48,001 bases of DNA from an uncultured Acidobacteriota bacterium (GTDB lineage: Bacteria > Acidobacteriota > Terriglobia > Bryobacterales > Bryobacteraceae). The position numbers were made by a program, and so were the translations under genes. Under the pieces are notes generated by a model. The model worked only from the letters and a program-made list of their open reading frames with translations. It did not search any database and was not told the DNA's origin. The stretch's first letter is position 1. Each line of letters begins with the position of its first letter. Below, one piece after another: positions 16,725-24,648 of the stretch. The stretch lies in NCBI GenBank assembly GCA_902826685.1, contig CADEFT010000036.1, positions 29,913 to 77,913 of the forward strand, written 5' to 3'.

Positions 16725-16730
16725 ATTATC
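16725..16730 (-). promoter_or_regulatory. -10-like GATAAT adjacent to an ATG start
   Basis: On the minus strand GATAAT is followed by 8 bases and then the ATG of the PKD protein. There is no Shine-Dalgarno, and no clear -35 can be named. Confidence 0.4.
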
Positions 16731-16748
16731 CTTCAAGGAGGCTAACCG

Positions 16749-17111
16749 ATGGATATCCGCTACGAGTGCATCAATCCCATTCTGCGCGTGGAAGACATGG
16801 AGGCGAGCCTGCGATTCTACGTCGGCGTTCTGGGCTTCCTCAACGCACCATGGGGCGATTTGAGCTTCACCTATGTCTCGCCGCCCGGCGAGCCCGGAGG
16901 CGTCTATCTGTGCCAGGGCGCACAAGGCAACGGCGGCGCCTGGGTGTGGATGGGCATCGGCGATGTGGAGCATCTGCACGGCGAGTTGAAGTCCAGGGGC
17001 GTACGCATTCGCATGGAACCCACCAACTTCCCCTGGGCGCTTGAAATGCAGATCGAAGATCCGGACGGCAACGTGTTGCGATTCGGTTCCGAACCAAGGG
17101 TGGAACAATGA
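16749..17111 (+). CDS. VOC (glyoxalase/dioxygenase-fold) family protein
   Basis: This 120-residue protein consists of a single vicinal-oxygen-chelate module pair: NPILRVEDMEASLRFYVGVLGF at the start, then VWMGIGDVEHLHGELKSRGV, and ALEMQIEDPDGNVLRFGSEP at the end (last strand with the DPDGNxL signature). Members include glyoxalase I, bleomycin-resistance proteins and dioxygenases; substrate and metal are not predictable here. AAGGAGG lies before the ATG. The stop overlaps the start of the MlrC-like gene as ATGA, so they are coupled. Confidence 0.88.
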   Translation: MDIRYECINPILRVEDMEASLRFYVGVLGFLNAPWGDLSFTYVSPPGEPGGVYLCQGAQGNGGAWVWMGIGDVEHLHGELKSRGVRIRMEPTNFPWALEMQIEDPDGNVLRFGSEPRVEQ

Positions 17112-18655
17112 CCTGTATGCCAAAGTTGATGCTTCTGGCGCTGTCCGCGGCGCTGATCCTTCCGGCGCAGAGCAGGAAGCCGCGCATCGCCGTGGGCGGC
17201 ATCAGCCACGAATCGGATTCGTTCAGCCCCACGCTCACCAGGCTCGCCGATTTCGGATGGCCAGGCCTGAAAGACGCCGATTTTCTGGCCGTCAGTGAAA
17301 AAGCGTCCACCACTCTGGCGGGCTACATCGAAGGGGCGCGGCGCCATAACCTCGACCTGATTCCCGCCCTGTTCGCCACGGCAACCCCAGGCGGCCCGCT
17401 CACCCGTGAAACGTTCGACACCTTGAGCGCGGAACTCATCCGGCGCCTGCAGGCGATCCCGGATCTGGACGGCATTCTGCTCGCGCTGCACGGAGCGATG
17501 GTGGTCGAAGGCCATCCGCATGGGGACGAGGAACTGATGCGCCGCATTCGCACGGCCGTCGGGCGCCGCATCCCCATCAATGTCGTGCATGACTTCCATG
17601 CCAACATTTCACCGGAAATCGTCGAGCTTACCACCGCTCTCATTACTTACAAGGAATGCCCGCACCTCGATCCGAAGGAGCGCGGGATTCAGGCGGCGCG
17701 CATCATGGCCGGCACCGTATCGGGCGAATGGAAGCCGGTGCAGGTGCTGGTGAAGCCGCCGATGATTCTCAATCTGATCCACCACGATACCTACAAGCTG
17801 CCGCTCAAGCCGATTGTCGACGCCAGCAAGGAACTGGAAAAACAGCCCGGCGTGCTGGCGGCCAGCGTGCCCGGCGGCTATCAGTGGGGCGACGTGAAAT
17901 GGGTGGGCCCCGGCGCCCTGGTGATCACCAACGGCGACCGCGTGCTTGCCGAACGCGAAGCCGCGCGGCTTTCACAAATGCTCATCGAGCTTCAGCCCCG
18001 GTTGAAGATGAACCTGCCCGATCCGGCTGGGGCGGTGCGGCTGGCGATGGCCGCGTCGAAGTTTCCCGTGGCGCTCATCGACACAGGCGACAACATCGGC
18101 GGCGGCTCGGCCGGCGACAGCACGTTCGTGCTGGCGGAACTTCTCAAGCAGAAGGCACAGGGCTGGGTAGTGACCATCGCCGATCCGGCCGCCGTCGACG
18201 CCGCGATAGCAGCGGGCCTCGGCGGCTCGTTCGACATGCCGGTGGGCGGCAAGACGGACGGCTTCCACGGCTCGCCGGTGCGCGTGAAAGGCCGTGTGCG
18301 CTCGCTGCACAGCGGCCAGTACATTGAGACGGAAGTGCGGCACGGCGGAGCGCGCTACCACGATATGGGGCAGACCGCGGTGATTGAAGCCGAAGGCTCC
18401 ACGCGCGATCTGCAGAACCTGCTGCTGGTCACCCGCAAGCGCAGCTCGCCCAACAGCCTCCATCAGCTCATCAGCAACGGAGTCTATCCGGAGCGCCAGA
18501 AGATCCTCGTCGTCAAGGGCACCATCGCGCCGCGGGCGGCCTATGAACCCGTGGCCGCGCGCCTCATCGAAGTGGATTCGCCTGGCGTGACGGCGGTGAA
18601 TCCCAAGCGGTTCACCTTCAAGAACGCCCGGCGTCCGCTGTTCGGTCTGGAGTGA
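17108..18655 (+). CDS. M81 family metallopeptidase-like protein (MlrC-like), exported
   Basis: This 515-residue protein resembles microcystinase C. It opens with a signal peptide (MPKLMLLALSAALILPAQS), then AVGGISHESDSFSP, the family's GGI-HE--SF block. MVVEGHPHGDEELMRRIR, HDFHANIS and DTGDNIGGGSAGDSTFVLAEL contain candidate metal residues (Asp/His). M81 proteins act on small linear peptides or related amides; the substrate here is unknown. A second start at ATG 17117 would shorten the leader by three residues. It overlaps the VOC gene by 4 bases, and its stop directly abuts the stop of the convergent gene. Confidence 0.85.
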   Translation: MTCMPKLMLLALSAALILPAQSRKPRIAVGGISHESDSFSPTLTRLADFGWPGLKDADFLAVSEKASTTLAGYIEGARRHNLDLIPALFATATPGGPLTRETFDTLSAELIRRLQAIPDLDGILLALHGAMVVEGHPHGDEELMRRIRTAVGRRIPINVVHDFHANISPEIVELTTALITYKECPHLDPKERGIQAARIMAGTVSGEWKPVQVLVKPPMILNLIHHDTYKLPLKPIVDASKELEKQPGVLAASVPGGYQWGDVKWVGPGALVITNGDRVLAEREAARLSQMLIELQPRLKMNLPDPAGAVRLAMAASKFPVALIDTGDNIGGGSAGDSTFVLAELLKQKAQGWVVTIADPAAVDAAIAAGLGGSFDMPVGGKTDGFHGSPVRVKGRVRSLHSGQYIETEVRHGGARYHDMGQTAVIEAEGSTRDLQNLLLVTRKRSSPNSLHQLISNGVYPERQKILVVKGTIAPRAAYEPVAARLIEVDSPGVTAVNPKRFTFKNARRPLFGLE

Positions 18656-19234
18656 TCAGAGATCGATACGGAACAGAGGTACGGGCATCGGACGGCCTTC
18701 GCCGTCGAGCGCCGGTTCCGACGGTCCACAGAAGGTGTCGCGCAGGATCTCGTCGAGCGCGACAGGCCGCGTGCGGCGGACTTCTTCCATCAATCGCCGC
18801 ACCTCGGGATGATCGCGCCATGCCTGGTGAAGGAACTGGTTCTCGACGATCATCGCCTGCTGTTCGGCGGAGTAATCCCGCATGGGCCGGCCCGGCACCA
18901 GCGTCACGTCGTAGGCGGCCGCCCGGCTGCCGGTGCGCATCAGCGCCAGGCTCTGGTGCAGGGCGGAGTCGGAAACATAAAGGGTCCCCTGTGTTTGGAA
19001 CTGCCAGACGTGCGCCGTTTCGTGAACCAGCGTTTCCGGCTCCATGATCATGCCGGGCCGGATGCGGATGGTGTTGCCGAGAGTCGTTGGGGCGTTGGCG
19101 ACACGCGCCTCGACGATGCGGATTGCCTCAAGATCGACGGCCTCTCCGAAGACTCCGGCAAGCAGATCCTTTTCCGCCGCCGTCAGCGCGCGGCCGTCCC
19201 GCGCGAGCGCGTCGCCATGCAGCGCCGCCAGCAT
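18656..19234 (-). CDS. Putative zinc metallopeptidase-like protein with HExxH
   Basis: This is a protein of about 192 residues with LVHETAHVWQFQ, a His-Glu-x-x-His motif. It is preceded by NTIRIRPGMIMEPET, an arrangement I associate with DUF4157/Rhs-linked peptidase-like proteins. ALTAAEKDLLAGVFGEAVDL before it fits the same group. A third zinc ligand cannot be assigned. No signal peptide is obvious. The start is uncertain: ATG at 19234 is used; TTG at 19264 would add ten residues and has GGGA upstream. Longer readings run into the FmdB gene in antisense. Its stop codon touches the MlrC-like stop with no gap. Confidence 0.6.
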   Translation of the reverse strand: MLAALHGDALARDGRALTAAEKDLLAGVFGEAVDLEAIRIVEARVANAPTTLGNTIRIRPGMIMEPETLVHETAHVWQFQTQGTLYVSDSALHQSLALMRTGSRAAAYDVTLVPGRPMRDYSAEQQAMIVENQFLHQAWRDHPEVRRLMEEVRRTRPVALDEILRDTFCGPSEPALDGEGRPMPVPLFRIDL

Positions 19235-19285
19235 TTCGAGTAAAGGAAAACGGAACCGGATCAAGAGGCAATCCCACTGCCAGGA

Positions 19286-19291
19286 TATACT
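19286..19291 (+). promoter_or_regulatory. -10 TATACT 7 bases before the fmdB ATG
   Basis: TATACT at 19286-19291 is followed by GAAATCA and the ATG at 19299. Transcription starting 7 bases after the -10 would begin at the start codon, so the mRNA is probably leaderless. There is no Shine-Dalgarno. Confidence 0.5.
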
Positions 19292-19298
19292 GAAATCA

Positions 19299-19472
19299 AT
19301 GCCGATATACGAGTATCGCTGCCGCCAATGCGGCGCCAAATTCGAGAAATTGCGGCGCATGTCCGAAGCCGATCAACTGACCGAATGCCCCAAATGCGGC
19401 ACTCAGGAATCGGACCGGCAGCTTTCGTGTTTCGCCACCGGCGGATGCGGTACCACCGGCGGATTCACTTGA
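19299..19472 (+). CDS. FmdB family zinc ribbon protein
   Basis: This 57-residue protein opens with MPIYEYRCRQCGAKFEKL, the FmdB/CxxC_CxxC_SSSS signature, and has a second CPKC pair, giving a four-cysteine zinc ribbon. Two more cysteines follow in CFATGGCGTTGG. FmdB proteins are proposed regulators, named from the formamidase cluster; their role in most bacteria is unknown. The frame extends upstream without a stop but homologues begin at this methionine, and the -10 placement supports it. Confidence 0.88.
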   Translation: MPIYEYRCRQCGAKFEKLRRMSEADQLTECPKCGTQESDRQLSCFATGGCGTTGGFT

Positions 19473-19505
19473 GCGGCTTGAGACTCGCGAGGGTTCGCGG
19501 GATCG

Positions 19506-20147
19506 CTACGGCTGGAGCGTAAGCGCGACGGGCGCGCGCAGCCGGAAGGTCAGCAAGGATTCGGCGGCGATTTCCGCCGGAGCGCCGCGCGTAGCCAGAA
19601 CCACTCCGGTTCCCCCGCCTCCGCCGGCCGCCGCACCGATAGCCGCTCCCGCCCCGCCGCCCACCAATGCTCCGATGGCCGCGCCCGCCCCAGCACCCGC
19701 ACCGATCTTCGCCGCGTCGCGCTTCTTGGTTCCTGACGCCTGGCGTGTGACGGAACTGGTGGAAACTTTGACGGCGCCTTCCACGGTCTGCACGCTCGCG
19801 ATGCGCACGGTCAGGCTGGCCCGGCCCTTTATGCGGCCGCCGGGATTGGAAGATTCGATCACACCCTGCACGGCGGCTCCCTTGGCGGCAATCGTGCGAT
19901 CCCCCACGATCCATGGTTGCGCAAGGGCCGCTTCAAACGGCTGGCCCGCTTTGTGGCGTTTGGTGGAGAGCCCGATTCCAGTGCGAACCTGCAGCGCCGT
20001 ACCGGCGGGAATAACGATGCTCCGCGGCTCGACTTTCACGGGCGCGGCGGGCGGTGGAGCTTCCGCCGCCACTGGAGCCTTGGCCGGTTCGCTGGCGCAT
20101 CCGCACCACAACAACACGGCTCCGCAGATGGCTTGGCGCGCCTTCAT
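19506..20147 (-). CDS. Lipoprotein with glycine-zipper segment
   Basis: This 213-residue protein begins with a lipoprotein signal (AICGAVLLWCGCASEP; lipobox cysteine in the WCGC region), then a Pro/Ala-rich linker. A conserved-looking beta domain follows (VIPAGTALQVRTGIGLSTKRHKAGQ is its start, about 25 residues in), resembling exported proteins that test tolerance to added or removed constituents. Near residue 155 is a long Gly/Ala zipper, AGAGAGAAIGALVGGGAGA, which may insert in a membrane. No enzyme motif is seen. Function unknown. The ATG at 20147 is chosen because the lipobox follows it; the frame extends further upstream over the permease gene as noise. Confidence 0.75.
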   Translation of the reverse strand: MKARQAICGAVLLWCGCASEPAKAPVAAEAPPPAAPVKVEPRSIVIPAGTALQVRTGIGLSTKRHKAGQPFEAALAQPWIVGDRTIAAKGAAVQGVIESSNPGGRIKGRASLTVRIASVQTVEGAVKVSTSSVTRQASGTKKRDAAKIGAGAGAGAAIGALVGGGAGAAIGAAAGGGGGTGVVLATRGAPAEIAAESLLTFRLRAPVALTLQP

Positions 20148-20181
20148 GTGACAATCGAAATTTAGCCCAGCTCTCCGCCGA

Positions 20182-21387
20182 ATGCAACTGAAAGAAGCCC
20201 TTAGATTCAGCCTGCGCGCGCTGTGGTCCAACAAGCTGCGGACCGCACTCACCGCGCTGGGTCTTTTGATCGGCAACGCTTCGGTGATTCTGGTGGTGAC
20301 CATTTCGCTCACCAGCCGCGAATTCATTCTCGAACAGATCTCCGGCGTCGGCAGCAATTTGATCACGGCCTACTTTGAAGCCGGCAATCGCGACGCCTCG
20401 ACCGTGGCGGGAGACTATGTGAAGTTCGCCGACGTGGAAGCCGTCCGCACTCAACTCGGCAACCGGCTGCGCGCGGCCACCGGCGTCATGGAAGCCTACG
20501 ACAAGATCGTACTGAACGGCCAGCTTCGCGACGCGCGGGTGATTGGCTCGGACGATCAATATCCCAGGGTCCGCAACCTGGTGCAGCTGGCCGGGCGCGG
20601 CCTCGACATCTCGGACGTCACACTGCGGCAGCGCGTCGCGCTGCTCACCCAGTCGCTGGCGCAGCAGCTTTACGGCTCGCAATCGGCGGCGGTCGGCCAG
20701 ACCTTGAAGCTGTTCGGACTACCCTTCACGGTCGTTGGCACGTTTCGGGAAAAGACCGATACCTTCGGCTTGTCCGAGCTGACGCGAGAGACGATTCTGG
20801 TGCCCATCACCGTGTTGCGCCTGTTTGTTCCGGTCGAGCGAATCGACCCGATGTACGTGCAGGCTCAGCGCCTGGAAGACGTCGAGCCGCTGACTCGCGA
20901 AGTGCGCACGATTCTCGAGTCGCGCCACCGGCCCGGCGCGAAATACTACGTCGGCAATCTGCAGGCGATTCTCGATGCCGCCCGCAACATTGCCACCGTG
21001 TTGACGCTGGTGCTGGTGCTGGTGGCCGCCATCGCGCTGGTGATTTCGGGCATTGGCATCATGAACATTATGCTGGTCACCGTCACCGAACGGACGCGCG
21101 AGATCGGGTTGCGCATGTCGCTGGGCGCGCGGCGTAAGGACGTGTTGACGCAGTTCTTGCTCGAAGCCGTGCTGATCAGCCTGGCTGGCGGCCTGATCGG
21201 CGCGCTCATCGGCGTGGCGATTCCACTCAGCTTGCCGCTGTTTGTGGATTCCATCCGGATCGAGATCTCGCCGGTTTCGGTGGCCGTCGCCTTTGCCACG
21301 TCGTTCCTGGTCGGACTGGTATTCGGCCTGCTGCCCGCCAATCGCGCGGCGAAGCTAAACCCCACCGAGGCGCTGCGCTACGAATAG
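20182..21387 (+). CDS. MacB/FtsX-type ABC transporter permease
   Basis: This 401-residue inner-membrane protein has the MacB layout: the N-terminal segment LRFSLRALWSNKLRTALTALGLLIGNASVILVV (first helix, about 22-42), a periplasmic domain, and three C-terminal helices including VLVAAIALVISGIGIMNIML and ERTREIGLRMSLGARRKDVLTQFL (coupling region). The end is LLPANRAAKLNPTEALRYE, diagnostic for this family. Such permeases work with an ATPase and often a membrane-fusion protein in efflux or lipoprotein handling. Neither partner gene is adjacent, so it is an orphan in this window. No Shine-Dalgarno is clear. Confidence 0.93.
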   Translation: MQLKEALRFSLRALWSNKLRTALTALGLLIGNASVILVVTISLTSREFILEQISGVGSNLITAYFEAGNRDASTVAGDYVKFADVEAVRTQLGNRLRAATGVMEAYDKIVLNGQLRDARVIGSDDQYPRVRNLVQLAGRGLDISDVTLRQRVALLTQSLAQQLYGSQSAAVGQTLKLFGLPFTVVGTFREKTDTFGLSELTRETILVPITVLRLFVPVERIDPMYVQAQRLEDVEPLTREVRTILESRHRPGAKYYVGNLQAILDAARNIATVLTLVLVLVAAIALVISGIGIMNIMLVTVTERTREIGLRMSLGARRKDVLTQFLLEAVLISLAGGLIGALIGVAIPLSLPLFVDSIRIEISPVSVAVAFATSFLVGLVFGLLPANRAAKLNPTEALRYE

Positions 21388-21392
21388 CGCAA

Positions 21393-24300
21393 TCAAAAAT
21401 TCAGCCGCAGCGCGAATTGCAGAATCCGCGGATCGAAGGCCGACGTCGTGCGCATGAACTGCACGTTGTTCTGTGCGGCGTTCGGGCCCACCAGGTTCAC
21501 GCGGTTGAAGGCGTTAAACATCTCGAAACGGAATTGCGCCGCCACGTTCTCGCGGATGGCGAAGCTTTTCACCATGCCGAGATCGACGGACGCGAGGCCA
21601 GGACCGTTGAACGTATTGCGGCCCAGCGTGCCGAACGTGCCCACCGTGTTGGGCGCAAAGGCCGCGCGGCGCAGCCATTCGTTGATGCGGTCCTGGCGAT
21701 TGCGGCCACTGCCCAGGTTCGGGTCGCCGATGAGATCGGCCCGCTGGCCGCCCGTGCCCGTGCGTGCGTTGTCCACGCCGCTTCCCACCGTGAACGGGTA
21801 GCCGCTGTTGAGCGATACGATGCCGTTCAATTGCCAGCCGCCGGCGATCAGGTTCAAGCCGCGATTCTGCGACCGGAAGGGAAGTTCCCACACGCTCGAA
21901 AGATTGAACACGTGATTGCGGTCGTAGTCGGAGCGGCCCTTGTCAAAGGCCTGGTTGTTGGGATTCGTACGGCCCTGGCCGGTAGCCTTGTTGGCCGAAG
22001 AATCGTCGATCGCCTTGGCGAACTGGTAGGTGGTGAGAATCGTAAAGCCGCGCCGGAAGCGCCGTTCGGCGGTGAATTGCAGCGCGTGATAGGTGGAGTT
22101 TGAAACGGGCTCCACCAGCGTTACGTTTCCAAGCCCGGGCGCGAACGGCCGGCGCGCATTGGTGGTGGCGGTGGTCACGCCTGGCGCATAGACGGCGGCG
22201 TTGATCTCGCGCAGCGCCACCAGCCGCGTGCCTTTCGAGCCTGCGTAGGATGTGCGCAGCACGAAGCCGCCGGGCAATTCGCGCTCCATGGTCAGGTTCC
22301 ACGATTGAACGTACGGATTGCGCATGTCGCCCGCGTACAGAAACTGCGTGCTGAACTGCGGAAAGCGCACGTCGCTCGGCGGATTGAGAGGCGAAGGGAA
22401 TGGATTGGCGGTGCCCGTCCACGGATCGGCGAAGCTGTTCACGGCGTTGCCATCGACGGTGACCACGGTGCCGAACGGCGCCTGGTTGGCCTGGCTGTTG
22501 GTCGAGATCGTGTTCGAGCGGTCGAAGAAAATCCCGTAGCCGCCGCGGAGCGAAGTTTTGCCATCGCCGAAAACATCCCAGGCAAAGCCGGTGCGCGGAC
22601 CGAAATTCTTGTAGGACGCCTGGAAGCCGCCGTCAGGCACATTCGCGTCGCCCGGATAAACGACACCGCGCGGCGCAAAGGAATACCGCGTCGATTGCAC
22701 ACCCGGATACCAGGAGGCCAGTTTGCCCAGGGTATCGGTGTAAGGCAGGAACGGCTCCCAACGCACGCCGAGATCGAGCGTGAACCGCCGCGAAAGCTTC
22801 ATCGAGTCGTTGAAAAACAGGCTCGCGATCTTGAACCGCGTGTTCTTGTACTCCCCGATGCCCTGCGTCAGCGTCTGGAATTTTCCCACCATAAAATCCG
22901 CCAGGCCGTCGGAAGTGAACGGGGCCGCTCCATTGAATCGCCATTGGCCATTGGCGCGGAAATTGTTGACGATGTCGCCGATCCCATAGCCGTATTCGCC
23001 GCCGGCCGTGATCTGGTGCTTTCCTTTCGACCAGCGCATCGTGTCCGACACCTGATACTCATCGCGCAGGAACTGATTGGTGTCGCCGGTGTTCAGCGTG
23101 CCGAAATAGCCGTCCACCGTAATATGCCACTGCGGCTTGTCGTCGTTGTGGTACCGGGAACCGAGCCCGGCGACGGTCTTGGCCGGATAAACGGGTATGT
23201 TACAGCCATCGGTGCGATTGAACGCGCACTGGAACTGACTGGTCAGCCTGGGAGTAACCACATGGGTGTCGGTCACCGTGACGCTGTTATTCAACCACGT
23301 CCGCCCCACGGTGGTTTCCAGATAGTTGCTGGCGTTCAGATAGCCTGGCGTTTCCGCCCAGGAGCGCCAGTAGCGCCCGCTTAACCGGTTGCGCGACCCG
23401 ATCTGCTGATCGCCGCGCAACAGCAATTGGCGGTCGTCGTAGGGTTGCGGCGCGACGAGAAATACCGTGTTGCCCGAGGCGGGGGACGGAACGAAATCGA
23501 GCACCTGGCGGCTAATGGGGCTGATTTGCGAGGCCGGGATCAGATTGCCCGCGTAGGTCGCGCCCGCGGCACCGAATGGATCGCGCAAGGGCCGTCCGAG
23601 CGCGCTGAAGTCGCCGCCGCGCTGAGCCGCCGTCGGCACCACGCGCTGGGCCGCGATCGGCGTCTGGCGCTGGCGCGTTTCCTGATAGCTGGCGAAGAAG
23701 AAGCTCTTGTCGCGGCCATTGTAAAGTTTGGGAATCAGCACGGGCCCGCCGAAGACGCCGCCGAACTGATTGCGCTTCAGCCCGTCATCCAGCTTTCTGC
23801 CGTTGACTACCGGCGAAAAGAAGTTGGTCGCGTTTACCGCCTTGTTGCGGAGATACTCAAACGCCGAGCCGTGAAACTGATTGGTTCCCGACTTGGTCAC
23901 CGCGTTGACGATGCCGCCCGAGTTGCGGCCAAACTCCGCGCTGAAGTTATTGGTCTGCACGCTGAATTCCTGCAGCGCATCGGGATTGGGCATCGGGTTC
24001 GGCGCATTCGAGTAATGATCGTTGTTCTGCGCCCCATCGAGAACATAGTTGGTCGTGTTGCCGCGGCCTCCGTTGACCGAAACGGGAACCGTCCCAGGGT
24101 AGGTGGTGCCGGAGGTGACGTCGGCGCGAGTGTCGATCACCACGCCCGCCACCAGCCGCATCAGTTGGGTTGGATTGCGGCCGTTCAAGGGAAGTTCGGC
24201 GATGCGCTTCTGATCCACCACCGTCTTGAGCGTCGAAGATGTGGTGTCCACGGTGATCACCTCGCCCGACACGGTCACCGATTCCGAAGTCGCTCCGACG

Positions 24301-24614
24301 GCGAGCGGCATATCCACGCGCGCCACTTCGTTCACTTGCACCCGCACACCTTTGGCTTCGAACTTTTTGAAGCCCGCCGATTCGGCCGTGACGTCATAGA
24401 CGCCGATGGGTACGGCGCGAATCGTGTACAGCCCCTGCTCATCGGCCACGGTCTCAAACACGGCGCGAGTACCGCTGTTGACCGCATTGACCCGAGCGCC
24501 CGCCACCACGGCGCCCGAAGCGTCGGTAATCAATCCAGTGATACCGCCGGTTACATTTTGCGCGGCCAGCGGCGCCAACGCGAAAAGAAACACTGCCAGC
24601 AAGCCCTTTGTCAT
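21393..24614 (-). CDS. Oar-like TonB-dependent receptor with carboxypeptidase-regulatory domain
   Basis: This 1073-residue outer-membrane protein has a signal peptide (KGLLAVFLFALAPLAAQ), then an N-terminal CarboxypepD_reg/CNA-B-like domain at about 20-110 (GGITGLITDASGAVVAGARV). A plug domain follows (VSVNGGRGNTTNYVLDGAQN, FSAEFGRNSGGIVNAVTKSG), and then a long beta-barrel ending in FALRLNF with a terminal aromatic residue. This is the Oar-type receptor amplified in Acidobacteria; the substrate is unknown, probably a glycan or peptide. The start ATG at 24614 has GGGGG at 5-8 bases; an in-frame ATG at 24650 would place extra residues before the signal peptide. It is divergent from a GH-like gene, suggesting a shared uptake/degradation theme. 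Confidence 0.92.
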   Translation of the reverse strand: MTKGLLAVFLFALAPLAAQNVTGGITGLITDASGAVVAGARVNAVNSGTRAVFETVADEQGLYTIRAVPIGVYDVTAESAGFKKFEAKGVRVQVNEVARVDMPLAVGATSESVTVSGEVITVDTTSSTLKTVVDQKRIAELPLNGRNPTQLMRLVAGVVIDTRADVTSGTTYPGTVPVSVNGGRGNTTNYVLDGAQNNDHYSNAPNPMPNPDALQEFSVQTNNFSAEFGRNSGGIVNAVTKSGTNQFHGSAFEYLRNKAVNATNFFSPVVNGRKLDDGLKRNQFGGVFGGPVLIPKLYNGRDKSFFFASYQETRQRQTPIAAQRVVPTAAQRGGDFSALGRPLRDPFGAAGATYAGNLIPASQISPISRQVLDFVPSPASGNTVFLVAPQPYDDRQLLLRGDQQIGSRNRLSGRYWRSWAETPGYLNASNYLETTVGRTWLNNSVTVTDTHVVTPRLTSQFQCAFNRTDGCNIPVYPAKTVAGLGSRYHNDDKPQWHITVDGYFGTLNTGDTNQFLRDEYQVSDTMRWSKGKHQITAGGEYGYGIGDIVNNFRANGQWRFNGAAPFTSDGLADFMVGKFQTLTQGIGEYKNTRFKIASLFFNDSMKLSRRFTLDLGVRWEPFLPYTDTLGKLASWYPGVQSTRYSFAPRGVVYPGDANVPDGGFQASYKNFGPRTGFAWDVFGDGKTSLRGGYGIFFDRSNTISTNSQANQAPFGTVVTVDGNAVNSFADPWTGTANPFPSPLNPPSDVRFPQFSTQFLYAGDMRNPYVQSWNLTMERELPGGFVLRTSYAGSKGTRLVALREINAAVYAPGVTTATTNARRPFAPGLGNVTLVEPVSNSTYHALQFTAERRFRRGFTILTTYQFAKAIDDSSANKATGQGRTNPNNQAFDKGRSDYDRNHVFNLSSVWELPFRSQNRGLNLIAGGWQLNGIVSLNSGYPFTVGSGVDNARTGTGGQRADLIGDPNLGSGRNRQDRINEWLRRAAFAPNTVGTFGTLGRNTFNGPGLASVDLGMVKSFAIRENVAAQFRFEMFNAFNRVNLVGPNAAQNNVQFMRTTSAFDPRILQFALRLNF

Positions 24615-24633
24615 ATCGACCCCCTGTCGTGAG

Positions 24634-24641
24634 AGTATAAA
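24634..24641. promoter_or_regulatory. Divergent overlapping -10 elements (TATACT / TATAAA)
   Basis: On the minus strand TATACT (24639-24634) serves the TonB receptor gene, and on the plus strand TATAAA (24636-24641) lies 7 bases before the ATG of the GH-like gene. The two hexamers share TATA at 24636-24639. The minus-strand transcript would keep a short leader with a Shine-Dalgarno; the plus one would be leaderless. Confidence 0.55.
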
Positions 24642-24648
24642 TGGTTTC

